Assembly: GCA_021325655.1 (NCBI GenBank)
Contig: JAJPGT010000101.1
Span: forward strand, 1 to 59,019
DNA length: 59,019 bases
Direction: 5' to 3'
From: Pseudomonadota bacterium
GTDB lineage: Bacteria; Chloroflexota; UBA6077; JAJPGT01
The stretch's first letter is position 1. Every line of letters starts with the position of its first letter. The position numbers were made by a program, and so were the translations under genes. Under the pieces are notes generated by a model. It ran no database searches and had not been told where the DNA came from. It saw only the letters and a list, made by a program, of their open reading frames with translations. Below, one piece after another: positions 33,873 through 41,604 of the stretch.

Positions 33873-35018
33873 ATGAGCAGCGGGCGTTCGGCGCGGTGGA
33901 CACCCCAGAACGAGTCGCGCCGAGCGCATCCCAGCGCCAGCCGGTGGAGGCTGGGCGGCGGGATCGTCCTGCTTGTGGCAGTGGTCGTCGGCCTGCTCGT
34001 CCTCAGCCAGTGGATGCTGTGGTCCACCCCCGCCTCGCCCGCCTCCAGCGCGGACGCGGCGCGCCTCGCCCCAGGCGACTCCCATGCTCCCCCGCCGTCA
34101 GCCACGGCGTCACAATCCACCCGGGCGGCGGAGAGCCCCGAGCCGGCGCTCGCGCGCCTGCCGGCGACGCCGGCCGCCGCCGCACCCGCTCCGAGCATGG
34201 CCACGGCGCCAGCCTCCAGCCCGAGCCCTGCAACGGCGACGCCGGCCGCGACCGCCACTCCGAGCGCAACCCCCAGCCCGACGGTAACGCCACTGCCTAC
34301 CGATACCCCCACTCCCATAAGCACGGCGACGCCGGAACCCAGCCCCACGCCGCTCCCGCCGACCGCCACGCCAGCGCCTGCGGATATCGTTGTCCCCCTC
34401 GCGCTGCCCGAGGTCGGCTCCGTGTCCACCTCGCGGCCGGTGCTGGCGCTTACCTTCGACGCGGGCGGTGAGCTGGGCGCGACGATGCAGACGTTGCAGG
34501 TGCTGCGCGGCCACGGGGTGCACGCCACGTTCTTCGTGACCGGTGCCTTCGCCGACACGTATCCGGACGCCGTCCGGCAGATGGTGGCGGACGGGCACGA
34601 GCTGGCCAACCACACCTACTCGCACCGCGACCTCATCCACCTGCCTGACTGGGAGATCCAAGACGAGCTGGAGCGGGCGGACGCGGTGCTCCGCCAGTTC
34701 AGCGGCCACAGCACTCGGCCGCTAATGCGCATGCCCTACGGCAGCCGCGACAAGCGGGTGCTGCGGGTCGTCGGCCAGGCTGGGTACCGCTCGATCTACT
34801 GGACGGTGGACTCGCTGGACTGGCGGGACGGGGCGACGCCGCAGGGGGTCGCGGCGCGGGTGCTGCGGAACGTTGGCCCGGGCGACATCGTGGTCGAGCA
34901 CTGCGCGACGACCGCGACGGCCGGAGCGCTACCAACGATCCTGGATGGGCTCCAGGCGCGTGGCCTGGCCGTGGTGACGGTGTCGGACCTACTGCGCGAC
35001 GAGCAGCAAGGCGAGTGA
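33873..35018 (+). CDS. Membrane-anchored polysaccharide deacetylase (NodB domain)
   Basis: 381 residues. A basic cytoplasmic start and one transmembrane helix (GGGIVLLVAVVVGLLVLSQ) precede a ~115-residue Ser/Thr/Pro/Ala spacer, then a NodB domain. Motif 1 is LTFDAGGE (residue ~194), so the metal-binding second Asp of TFDDG is Ala. Motif 2 is NHTYSH with both His, motif 3 RMPYGSR, and the last motif IVVEHC. Likely trims acetyl groups from peptidoglycan or surface glycan. The TFDAG variant occurs in other family members, so activity is not excluded. It follows the amidase by 55 bases. Confidence 0.88.
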   Translation: MSSGRSARWTPQNESRRAHPSASRWRLGGGIVLLVAVVVGLLVLSQWMLWSTPASPASSADAARLAPGDSHAPPPSATASQSTRAAESPEPALARLPATPAAAAPAPSMATAPASSPSPATATPAATATPSATPSPTVTPLPTDTPTPISTATPEPSPTPLPPTATPAPADIVVPLALPEVGSVSTSRPVLALTFDAGGELGATMQTLQVLRGHGVHATFFVTGAFADTYPDAVRQMVADGHELANHTYSHRDLIHLPDWEIQDELERADAVLRQFSGHSTRPLMRMPYGSRDKRVLRVVGQAGYRSIYWTVDSLDWRDGATPQGVAARVLRNVGPGDIVVEHCATTATAGALPTILDGLQARGLAVVTVSDLLRDEQQGE

Positions 35019-35119
35019 GCGGTCGCCGAGGTGAGTCGGACAACAATCGGGGGTATCGCGCCTGCGGCGGGACGGATGGGAAGGCAGGGCAGGCCAAGTT
35101 CGGCAGCGCTTGAGGCTGT

Positions 35120-35308
35120 TTAGCGCGGCTCCAGCGCGTAGCGCACCAGCACGAAGACGATTGAGCCGCCCCAGAACAGAATGACGGCCCAGCCGCCAAG
35201 CGTCCAGCCACGCTGGCGCTGCCGCTGGCCATAGCGCACCAGCACCGCCCCGGCGGCGATGACCACCGCGGCCGCGCCGAGCAGCAGCGCAACAAGCTTC
35301 GGGTCCAG
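35120..35308 (-). CDS. Small two-helix membrane protein
   Basis: About 62 residues with two hydrophobic helices: LVALLLGAAAVVIAAGAVLV, then a basic loop RYGQRQRQRGW, then WAVILFWGGSIVFVLV. No ATG, GTG or TTG suits the start; a CTG at 35308 just after GGGAGGAG is the best candidate. Function unknown. The frame is open further upstream, but that part looks like a GC-rich shadow. Confidence 0.5.
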   Translation of the reverse strand: MDPKLVALLLGAAAVVIAAGAVLVRYGQRQRQRGWTLGGWAVILFWGGSIVFVLVRYALEPR

Positions 35309-35644
35309 CGGCTCCTCCCTCTGCGGCGGCGCGGCGCAGTTGCTCCGCACAGGGCGCCTCGGCTCACGCGGCCGTTGCCGAGGTCTGCGCCAGCCGACCG
35401 CGCCGCTCGCGTACCGGTATCCGGATGATTGTGGCAGGTCCTGCTGGCGGCCGGCTCGCGGCTCCGCTCGGCACGCTCGTGGCTCCTGCGGCGAGCCGGG
35501 GCGCCAGCGGGAACGCTCCGACGACGAGGTGGGAGCGCGCCACGGCTCCAGGCGTGGCACGCGGGGAGTTGCGGGGCGCGGCGATCATGGGGGAGACTCA
35601 GACGGAACGCACGCCCCGGTGTGGGTGGGCCCAGGGAGGACAGG

Positions 35645-36463
35645 GTGCGCTGTGAGGAAGTGTGCGGCAAGGTCGCGGTGATAACGGGTGCGAGCCGAGG
35701 GATCGGCTTCGGGATCGCGGCCCGCTTCGCCGCGGAAGGGGCGAAGGTGGTCATCTCGGCGCGTGGCGCGGAGGCGCTGGAGCACGCGGCGCAGCGGATC
35801 CGCCAGGCGGGCGGGGAGGTGCTGGCGGTGCCGACGGACGTGTCGGTGCCGGAGCAGGTGGAGCATATGTTCCAGGAGACGGTGCGCGCCTATGGGCCGC
35901 CGCACATCCTGGTCAACAACGCCGCCTGGGCCACACCGCAAGCCCATATTCTCGAGATGGACCTGCAGCACTGGGACACGGTGATCGCGAGCAACCTGCG
36001 CAGCGTCTATCTCTGCTGCCACCGTGCCGCTAACCTGATGGTGGACGCCCGAATCAAGGGCAGCATCGTCAACATTAGCTCCTTCGCCGCGGCGCGGGCG
36101 CACCGCTATATGGCCGCCTACGACGCCACCAAGGGCGGGATGGAGGCGATGACGCGGACGATGGCGCTAGACCTGGCCCCCTTCGGCATCCGCGTCAACG
36201 TGGTGGGGCCAGGCGCGATCCATACCGAGGAGTTCGAGGCATACGGCGAGGAGGCCAAGGCGCGGCGCGGCGCGGTGGTACCGCTGGGCCGGGTGGGCTA
36301 TCCGGAGGATGTAGCTGGGGCGGTACTGTTCTTCTGCTCGGACGACGCCTCGTACATCACCGGGCAGACGCTCTACGTGGACGGCGGGATGCTGGCGCAG
36401 CTCCGCTCGCCTCAGGTGGACACGCCGCTGCCGGAAAGCGTCAAGGCGCGGCTCCCCCGGTAG
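35645..36463 (+). CDS. SDR family oxidoreductase
   Basis: About 272 residues. TGASRGIG cofactor site, NNAAWATP, catalytic Ser in IVNISSFAAA and Tyr/Lys in AYDATKGGM; C-terminal LYVDGGML. GTG 35645 is chosen because GGGAGG lies 6 bases upstream and it opens close to the first strand. The C-terminus extends about 20 residues past the usual end. Stand-alone gene with a hairpin behind it; substrate unknown. Confidence 0.92.
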   Translation: MRCEEVCGKVAVITGASRGIGFGIAARFAAEGAKVVISARGAEALEHAAQRIRQAGGEVLAVPTDVSVPEQVEHMFQETVRAYGPPHILVNNAAWATPQAHILEMDLQHWDTVIASNLRSVYLCCHRAANLMVDARIKGSIVNISSFAAARAHRYMAAYDATKGGMEAMTRTMALDLAPFGIRVNVVGPGAIHTEEFEAYGEEAKARRGAVVPLGRVGYPEDVAGAVLFFCSDDASYITGQTLYVDGGMLAQLRSPQVDTPLPESVKARLPR

Positions 36464-36478
36464 GGAGGCGACGCCGCG

Positions 36479-36528
36479 GCGCGGTCCCCCGGGCGACCCT
36501 GACGCGGGCTCATTCCAGGGGACCGCGC
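36479..36528. terminator. Long-loop inverted repeat between convergent genes
   Basis: Perfect 11-bp arms GCGCGGTCCCC and GGGGACCGCGC (36479-36489 with 36518-36528), loop 28 bases. Lies between the SDR gene and the convergent methyltransferase gene. Confidence 0.5.
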
Positions 36529-36578
36529 TCCGCTGCCGGCCCGGCGGCCGACCGCTCGGCCGGCCCCTGGCGCGGGGC

Positions 36579-37289
36579 TCAGGAGGCCGAGAGCGTGCCC
36601 TCCAGCGCCAGCAGCCGCTGCTTGACCTCGGGGCCATAGGCGTAGCCGCCGAGCGAGCCGTCGCTGCGGAGAATCCGGTGGCAGGGGATGACGATCGGCA
36701 GCGGGTTGCGGCCGAGCGCGGCGCCGACGGCGCGCGCAGCGCGCGGGGCGTTGATCGCGCGGGCGAGCTCGGCGTAGCTGCGCACCTGGCCGAAGGGGAT
36801 CGCGGCGGCAGCCCGCAGCACCCGCTCGCCGAAGGCGCCAACATCGCGCAGGTCGAGCGGCAGCTCGAAGCTCGTCCGGCGGCCCTCGAAGTACTCGAGG
36901 AGCTGGCGGCGGGCGTCGGCCAGCCGCTCCGGGGCGCGGCGCGCCTCGCTGGGAAGCACCGGCGGGCGGTCCCGCAGGTACTGGATGGTCCGCAGTCCGC
37001 GCTCGGAGGCGGCCAGCAGGATCGGTCCGACCGGGGAATCCAGGGTATCGTAGTAGACCACCTCCCGGGCGCGGGCCAGCGCCTCGGCCAGCGCCGCGCG
37101 CGCCTCGGCCACGCCCGGAGCCGGCGCCTGCCACTCTTCCAGGAGCCGGTGGAGGCGGGTATCGATCATGGCCAGGTGCTCGCAGTCCGGGCAGGGGGGC
37201 TCGACAGGCAGCATGAGTGGAGCGCCGTCCCCTGCCAGCCAGCGCTCCTGCTGCTGGGCGAAGGCGGCGCACGAGTGCAGGCTCTTCAT
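36579..37289 (-). CDS. Anti-sigma-like zinc-binding domain fused to O6-alkylguanine-DNA alkyltransferase
   Basis: 236 residues. The C-terminal two-thirds is an Ogt/AGT domain: FGERVLRAAAAIPFGQVRSY, ARAVGAALGRNPLPI, PCHR with acceptor Cys203, and SDGSLGGYAYG. It removes alkyl groups from O6-guanine in a single-use reaction. The first ~70 residues are not part of normal Ogt: His5 and Cys7, then Cys33-x2-Cys36 (PPCPDCEHL) and LHRLLEEW, like zinc-binding anti-sigma (ZAS) domains, although the usual His four residues before the CxxC is Val29. Its ATG overlaps the stop of an ECF sigma gene (ATGA), the standard sigma/anti-sigma arrangement. The fusion may let alkylation state control the sigma factor. 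Confidence 0.85.
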   Translation of the reverse strand: MKSLHSCAAFAQQQERWLAGDGAPLMLPVEPPCPDCEHLAMIDTRLHRLLEEWQAPAPGVAEARAALAEALARAREVVYYDTLDSPVGPILLAASERGLRTIQYLRDRPPVLPSEARRAPERLADARRQLLEYFEGRRTSFELPLDLRDVGAFGERVLRAAAAIPFGQVRSYAELARAINAPRAARAVGAALGRNPLPIVIPCHRILRSDGSLGGYAYGPEVKQRLLALEGTLSAS

Positions 37290-37792
37290 CGTTCCTCCAG
37301 GGTTTGGCGCAGCTTTCGAATCGCCTGATACACATGGGCGCGGGCGGTGTCGGCCGAGCAGCCGAGCGCGGCTCCAACCTCGGCGTAGTCGAGCCCCTGC
37401 ACTCGGCGCAGAAGGAGCGCCGCGCGCTGGCGCCGCGGCAGAGCGGCGATAGCGCTCTCGACGCCCGCCAGCGTCTCGCGGCCTTCAACGATGGCCGCTG
37501 GATCGTCGCCCCGCGAGCCTCGCAGCGTGTTCTCCGTGCCGTCGAGCGAGGCCGTCGGCCGACGGCGGCTGAGCGCGTTCAGACACAGATTGTGGGCGAT
37601 ACGGTACAGCCAGGCGCGGTGGGCGCCCCGGCCATCCAGCCGCGCGAACGCGCGATAGGCGCGCAGGAAGGTCTCCTGGAGCAGATCGCGGGCGAGCTGC
37701 TCGTCGCCGCTCAGGCGCCAGAGATACCGGTACACCTCGTCCTGGTGCCGCACCACGAGCGCTTCGAACTCGTCTGCCACGGCCACCACCAT
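37286..37792 (-). CDS. ECF-type RNA polymerase sigma factor
   Basis: About 168 residues with sigma region 2 (FEALVVRHQDEVYRYLWRL, LARDLLQETFLRAYRAF, RAWLYRIAHNLCLNALSRR) and region 4 (ALPRRQRAALLLRRVQGLDY, VGAALGCSADTARAHVYQA). Region 3 is absent, as in ECF factors. ATG 37792 has GAGG 6 bases upstream; a start 39 bases earlier is possible. Co-translated with the anti-sigma/Ogt fusion, so it probably drives an alkylation or stress response. The promoter must lie in the 90 bases before a parS site. Confidence 0.92.
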   Translation of the reverse strand: MVVAVADEFEALVVRHQDEVYRYLWRLSGDEQLARDLLQETFLRAYRAFARLDGRGAHRAWLYRIAHNLCLNALSRRRPTASLDGTENTLRGSRGDDPAAIVEGRETLAGVESAIAALPRRQRAALLLRRVQGLDYAEVGAALGCSADTARAHVYQAIRKLRQTLEER

Positions 37793-38279
37793 ACTCCACC
37801 TCGCCGGGCGCGCGGTGCCTTGCGCGTCCACTCCTAAAACCCATCTGCGGCTGCTGTGTGAAACCGCGGCTGCACGCCCCGCGTTTCACGTGAAACCCGC
37901 GAGCGGGCTACGCGTAATCGTGGCGCGCCTGGTCTGTCTGAGAGCGCAAGTGCAGGGGCGCTGTCCCAGGCAAGCACACTCGGCCTCGCCGAGTGTGACA
38001 GCCAGGCAGGATACGTCGGGCCAGCCCACACGGATGCGGGCCGCGCGGGGGAGCGAACACCGAGGCCCCCGAGTCTGCCGCTGCTCGGGGGCCTCGATTG
38101 AGTGCTGAGCCTGCCTCGCCCCGCTCCCAGATGGGAGCGGGGTACACCCGGCGGCCCGAGAAGGAGACGGTCATTTCGCGGCGCGCGCCGAGGCAGTGAG
38201 CGCGGGCCCGCGGTGGGCCAGCAGCGCTGAGAGGCGGGCTGGCCGGCGTTAGCCCGTCGAGGACAGGCGCGAGCAGCGC
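37793..38279. other. Origin-region gap with parS and three strong hairpins
   Basis: No gene seen in 487 bases. Besides parS it holds three perfect hairpins: 37975-37997 (10-bp stem, 3-base loop), 38061-38096 (13-bp stem, 10-base loop) and 38119-38142 (10-bp stem, 4-base loop). None is followed by a T-run. They could be terminators, part of an RNA, or structural DNA near the origin. I saw no clear DnaA boxes. Confidence 0.6.
37882..37897. promoter_or_regulatory. parS centromere-like site
   Basis: CGTTTCACGTGAAACC: the 14-base palindromic core GTTTCACGTGAAAC is perfect and only the two outer bases differ from the bacterial consensus TGTTTCACGTGAAACA. An extra half-site GTGAAAC lies at 37857-37863. 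ParA and ParB are encoded about 5 kb away, so this is a likely ParB loading site marking the origin region. Confidence 0.88.
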
Positions 38280-38572
38280 CTACCTGGGCACGTAGCCCGG
38301 GATGAAGATGGCGTGGACCGGGTAGATCTGGACCCGCGGCTGGCGGGGATCCCCAACTGTTGCACTCCGGGCATCAGCCGGGTGTTGACGAACGTCTGGA
38401 ATGCCTCGACGGAGTCCCAGACGTCCGCGGTGCGCAGGCCGGTGTCGGTAAACGCTGCGACGTGGAGGATCCCGCCGGGTGCGACGTCGCCCTCCCAGTT
38501 CACCAGCTTCCGCGCTGCCTCGTACTGCTCTGAGGTCACCCCGTCCCACTCCATCAGCATCATGACCGCCAT
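38280..38572 (-). pseudogene. Frameshifted small alpha/beta-barrel-type protein
   Basis: From ATG 38572 (GAGGA upstream) the frame gives MAVMMLMEWDGVTSEQYEA .. KLVNWEGDVAPGGILHVAAF .. VWDSVEAFQTFVNTRLMPGVQQLGI, a ~97-residue dimeric barrel-like protein. Near 38349-38362 the sensible continuation moves to another frame (PRQPRVQIYPVHAIFIPGY, ending at 38280), as if one base were lost. The uncorrected frame runs into a low-complexity Ser/Arg tail. It is either a recent pseudogene or a sequencing error in a GC-rich tract. Function unknown. Confidence 0.65.
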
Positions 38573-38706
38573 GGTCTCGTCCTCCCCGTGTCTAAGCGTT
38601 TGGAACGCGCCCATTCGCCGGGGCGCGCCTTGCTTTCAGAGATACGCCAGGAGCCAGCGCGCGGATCACGAGGCGACGAGGCGCTCTGTTCGACCGCCCC
38701 AGCGTT

Positions 38707-38736
38707 TTGACGCGCTCTGGGGGCCCCGACTATAAT
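38707..38736 (+). promoter_or_regulatory. Promoter of rpmH
   Basis: TTGACG, 18-base spacer, perfect TATAAT (38731-38736). Predicted start near 38743, leaving a leader of about 55 bases. The flanking TATAATCCCGC also occurs at the ribBA promoter. Confidence 0.8.
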
Positions 38737-38799
38737 CCCGCGTCGCGGCCTCGCGCCGAGGTCGCTTGTCTTCCAGTTCGTTCGTCCGAGGATGATGCC

Positions 38800-38940
38800 G
38801 TGCCCAAGCGCACGTACCAGCCCAAGCGCGTGCCGCGAAAGCGCGAGCACGGCTTTCTCAAGCGCATGCACACCCGCGCTGGCCGCAATGTGCTCCGTCG
38901 CCGGCGTCTGCGTGGCCGCAAGCGGCTGACGGTCGTCTAA
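38800..38940 (+). CDS. rpmH: Ribosomal protein bL34
   Basis: 46 residues, almost entirely the conserved L34 sequence: [20 protein letters not shown], then [22 protein letters not shown] start giving V/M-P-K-R-T-Y. First gene of the rpmH-rnpA-yidD-yidC-jag cluster found near bacterial origins. Confidence 0.97.
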   Translation: MPKRTYQPKRVPRKREHGFLKRMHTRAGRNVLRRRRLRGRKRLTVV

Positions 38941-39009
38941 CAGCGTGATGGCGCGCCGCGGGGTGTTCCCGTGGCCCATAGCGGGGTCCGGCCAAGCGGG
39001 CCGCTTGAT

Positions 39010-39100
39010 CAGATATGCGACGTGGCAACGCGGTTCGTCGAGCGCTCTGGCGTCTTGGCTTGCGGCCGAGATGCTCGCCGGGCCATATCTGCCGCGTTGC
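39010..39100 (+). promoter_or_regulatory. Pseudoknot-type repeat set upstream of rnpA
   Basis: Two pairs of complementary segments interlock: CAGATATG (39010-39017) with CATATCTG (39084-39091), and GCAACGCGG (39025-39033) with CCGCGTTGC (39092-39100). The order a-b-a'-b' permits an H-type pseudoknot or two mutually exclusive hairpins. The 3' arms end 14 bases before the rnpA GTG. The rpmH-rnpA spacer is 174 bases. Confidence 0.5.
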
Positions 39101-39114
39101 TCCGTACCGGTGCG

Positions 39115-39456
39115 GTGAAGCGCGAGCTGCGTCTGCGCCGCCCGGCCGACTTCGAACGGGTGCGCGCCGGCAAGCGTTCATGGTTTCAGCCGCTGCTGGT
39201 GCTGTACGCTTTGCCCAACGGGCTGGAATTCACCCGTGTGGGGGTATCGGTTGGCAAGCGGGTGGCCAAGGCCGCGGTGGTGCGCAACCGGGTCCGCCGG
39301 CGCATCCGCGAGGCGGTTCGGCTCCGCTACCCGCGCCTTCGGCCCGGGTACGACCTGGTGTTCATCGCCCGAGCGCCGAGCGCGGAGGCAGATTGGGCCG
39401 CCCTCAGTGGGGCGGTGGAGCGGGCGCTGCGCCGGGCGAGACTCTTGCAGGATTGA
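39115..39456 (+). CDS. rnpA: Ribonuclease P protein component
   Basis: 113 residues; protein cofactor of RNase P in tRNA 5' maturation. Conserved [56 protein letters not shown] (here split: basic RNR motif VVRNRVRRR) and [17 protein letters not shown] 39115 matches the usual N-terminus; the frame is open further upstream. Confidence 0.95.
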   Translation: MKRELRLRRPADFERVRAGKRSWFQPLLVLYALPNGLEFTRVGVSVGKRVAKAAVVRNRVRRRIREAVRLRYPRLRPGYDLVFIARAPSAEADWAALSGAVERALRRARLLQD

Positions 39457-39469
39457 GTATCAGGACGGC

Positions 39470-39727
39470 ATGAACCAGCGTGGTGGCCCGAGCGGCCTCG
39501 GATGGATCGAGCGGGGCACAACTCGCCTGGCGCTGGCGCTTCTGCGTTTCTACCAGGCGGCGATCTCGCCCTGGCTCCCGCCTGCCTGTCGCTACCAGCC
39601 AACGTGCTCGCGCTACGCTGCCGAGGCGGTGGCACGCTACGGCGTGGCGCGCGGCGGCTGGCTCGCGTTGCGGCGGCTGGGTCGCTGCCATCCGTTTCAC
39701 GCGGCCGGTTATGATCCGGTCCCATAG
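39470..39727 (+). CDS. yidD: Membrane protein insertion efficiency factor
   Basis: 85 residues. Core motif [20 protein letters not shown] followed by [15 protein letters not shown] and [15 protein letters not shown] is diagnostic. Membrane-associated helper of the YidC pathway. It starts 13 bases after rnpA and precedes yidC by 75 bases. Confidence 0.95.
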   Translation: MNQRGGPSGLGWIERGTTRLALALLRFYQAAISPWLPPACRYQPTCSRYAAEAVARYGVARGGWLALRRLGRCHPFHAAGYDPVP

Positions 39728-39802
39728 CGGCGGGCGTATCCCGCCGGGTATCTACGTAATGTTCGGTCGGCTCGCCCCGGCGCTGCCCGGCTCCTGGAGG
39801 CC

Positions 39803-40732
39803 GTGTTGAGTATCGGCGAAATCTGGCTTCACTTCGTGGTCAGCCCCCTCACTACGGGGCTGGTCGTCCTCATCAACCTCACGGGTAGTGCTGCGCTCGG
39901 GATCGTTGCATTCACGCTCGTTACCCGCGTCATCCTGCTGCCGCTGAGCGTGATGCAGATCCGCTCACAGAAGAAGATGCTGGCGCTGCAGCCGCAGTTG
40001 AAAGAGCTTCAGAAGCGCTTCGGCAAGGATCGCGAGCGACTGATGCAGGAGCAGATGCGGCTCTATAAAGAGCACGGCGTTCAGCCGGCGATGGGCTGTC
40101 TGCCGCTGGCGCTCCAAATGCCGATCCTGTTTGGACTGTACGCCGCGCTGAGCAACCTGGCGCACTACTACAATCCGCAGTACGGCCAGTATCTGACCGA
40201 TTTCCAGAAAACGGCCGGGCCTGCGCTGCTCCAGCCCTTCCTGTACCTGTGCAACCTGGCCGGTCCCGACGGCATCCCCTTGCACTGCGGTGACAACCCG
40301 ATGGATCCGGCGAACTTCCTGACGATTGGCGGCATCCACGTGCCGGGGCCGATGCTGCTGGTGATGACGGTGCTCTCCTACGTCGTCCAGAAGATGATGG
40401 TGATGCCAACGAGCGACCCGCAGCAGCAGCAGATGAACCGGATGATGGCGTTCATGCCGTTGATGTATCTCTTTTTCTTTTCCACCGTGCCAGCAGGGCT
40501 GGTGCTCTACTGGCTAGTGACCAACCTCTTCAGCATTGTTCAGCAATACTTCATCGCCGGCCGGCGCTCGCTGTTCCCCGCGGCCGCTGCCGCCGAGTCC
40601 GTGCCTCCCCCGACGCCAGCGCTGGTCGAGAAGTCCCCCGAGCCGAATGGCGCGGCTCCCGAGCTCCCCGCGACCGAGCGCCGCGCCGCTGCTTCCCGTG
40701 CCACCAAGAGGAGGAAGAGTGGACGACGTTGA
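39803..40732 (+). CDS. yidC: YidC/Oxa1-type membrane protein insertase
   Basis: 309 residues, the short form without a large periplasmic domain. Hydrophobic segments include LTTGLVVLINLTGSAALGIV and TRVILLPLSVMQ. The cytoplasmic loop is QKKMLALQPQLKELQKRFG, then GVQPAMGCLPLALQMPILFG and FMPLMYLFFFSTVPAGLVLY. The basic C-terminal tail (RRAAASRATKRRKSGRR) suits ribosome binding. GTG start with CTGGAGG upstream. The last 14 bases overlap jag. Confidence 0.95.
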   Translation: MLSIGEIWLHFVVSPLTTGLVVLINLTGSAALGIVAFTLVTRVILLPLSVMQIRSQKKMLALQPQLKELQKRFGKDRERLMQEQMRLYKEHGVQPAMGCLPLALQMPILFGLYAALSNLAHYYNPQYGQYLTDFQKTAGPALLQPFLYLCNLAGPDGIPLHCGDNPMDPANFLTIGGIHVPGPMLLVMTVLSYVVQKMMVMPTSDPQQQQMNRMMAFMPLMYLFFFSTVPAGLVLYWLVTNLFSIVQQYFIAGRRSLFPAAAAAESVPPPTPALVEKSPEPNGAAPELPATERRAAASRATKRRKSGRR

Positions 40733-41471
40733 GCAGAACGACGAGCTGGAAAGCGTTGAGACCAGCGGCGCCTCTGTGGACGAGGCGGTGCAGAAGGCGC
40801 TCAACCTGCTCGACCTGGACCTCGAAGACGTCGAGGTCCAGGTGCTCCACCCCGGCGGCAACGGCGCCGAGGCGCGCGTCCGGGTCACCGCCCTGCCCTA
40901 CGAAGAGGAGGAGTACGAGGACGAAGCCGAAGCTGAGGGCGAGTACGGCGAGGAGTACGAGGGAGAGGAAGAAGAGGAATACGAAGAGCTGCCGCTGAGC
41001 GAGGCGGCCACCACCGCGCTGGAGCTGCTCGAGCGGACGCTGGAGCTGATGGGTATCGCGGCGCAGATCGACGTGGAGGAGGTCGAAGAGGAGCAGGGGC
41101 CGCCGACGATCTACCTCGACCTGAGCGGCGAGCACATGGGGTTGCTGATCGGCCGCCGCGGCGAGACCCTGGCCGCGCTCCAGTTCCTGCTCGGCCTGAT
41201 GCTCAACCGCCGGTTGGGCGGCCGCAAGGCGCGCGTAGTGGTAGATGCCGAAGGCTACCGCGAGCGACGGGCGCGCATGCTGCGTGACATCGCGTACCGC
41301 GCCGCCGAGCGCGCCCAGCGGATCCGCCAGCCGGTGGTGCTGGACCCGATGCTGCCATCGGAGCGCCGCATCGTCCACCTCTCGCTCCAGCAGCATGGCG
41401 CCGTCACCACCCACAGCATTGGCGAGGGCGCCAACCGGCGCGTGGTCATCACTCCGAAGCGAGCGGTCTAG
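40719..41471 (+). CDS. jag: Jag/KhpB-type RNA-binding protein (Jag_N, KH, R3H)
   Basis: 250 residues. Jag N-terminal domain (~8-55: ESVETSGASVDEAVQKALNL) and a very acidic linker (~65-100, runs of Glu/Asp/Tyr), followed by a KH domain with HMGLLIGRRGETLAALQFL (~141) and an R3H domain with LPSERRIVHLSLQ (~212). Binds RNA and influences cell elongation and division in Gram-positive models. GTG 40719 follows GAGGAGGAAGA and overlaps the yidC stop region, indicating coupling. The acidic linker is unusually long. Confidence 0.93.
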   Translation: MDDVEQNDELESVETSGASVDEAVQKALNLLDLDLEDVEVQVLHPGGNGAEARVRVTALPYEEEEYEDEAEAEGEYGEEYEGEEEEEYEELPLSEAATTALELLERTLELMGIAAQIDVEEVEEEQGPPTIYLDLSGEHMGLLIGRRGETLAALQFLLGLMLNRRLGGRKARVVVDAEGYRERRARMLRDIAYRAAERAQRIRQPVVLDPMLPSERRIVHLSLQQHGAVTTHSIGEGANRRVVITPKRAV

Positions 41472-41567
41472 CCCGTGCGCGGTCCGCGGCCGGCATCCGC
41501 TACGATAGGGGCCTGCACCGATTCGGCGCGAAGCTGGTCCTGGCCACGGGAGCCGCTACCGGCTTGC

Positions 41568-41600
41568 CGCTGATCGCTGACCGCTGAGGGCTGAGGGCTG
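41568..41600 (+). repeat. Seven-base tandem repeat (SGCTGAN, 4.7 copies)
   Basis: CGCTGAT, CGCTGAC, CGCTGAG, GGCTGAG, GGCTG in tandem, ending 4 bases before the kinase GTG. Similar CCGCTG/CTGA text recurs just before the parA ATG (42570-42612). Confidence 0.7.
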
Positions 41601-41604
41601 CCCC

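Noticed and set aside
37850..37890. ECF-type promoter (TGAAAC-N16-CGT) on the plus strand
   Set aside because: The TGAAAC is a parS half-site and no plus-strand gene follows for over 900 bases.
37793..38799. oriC with DnaA boxes
   Set aside because: Despite parS and the rpmH cluster I could not find convincing TTATCCACA-like boxes or an AT-rich unwinding region.
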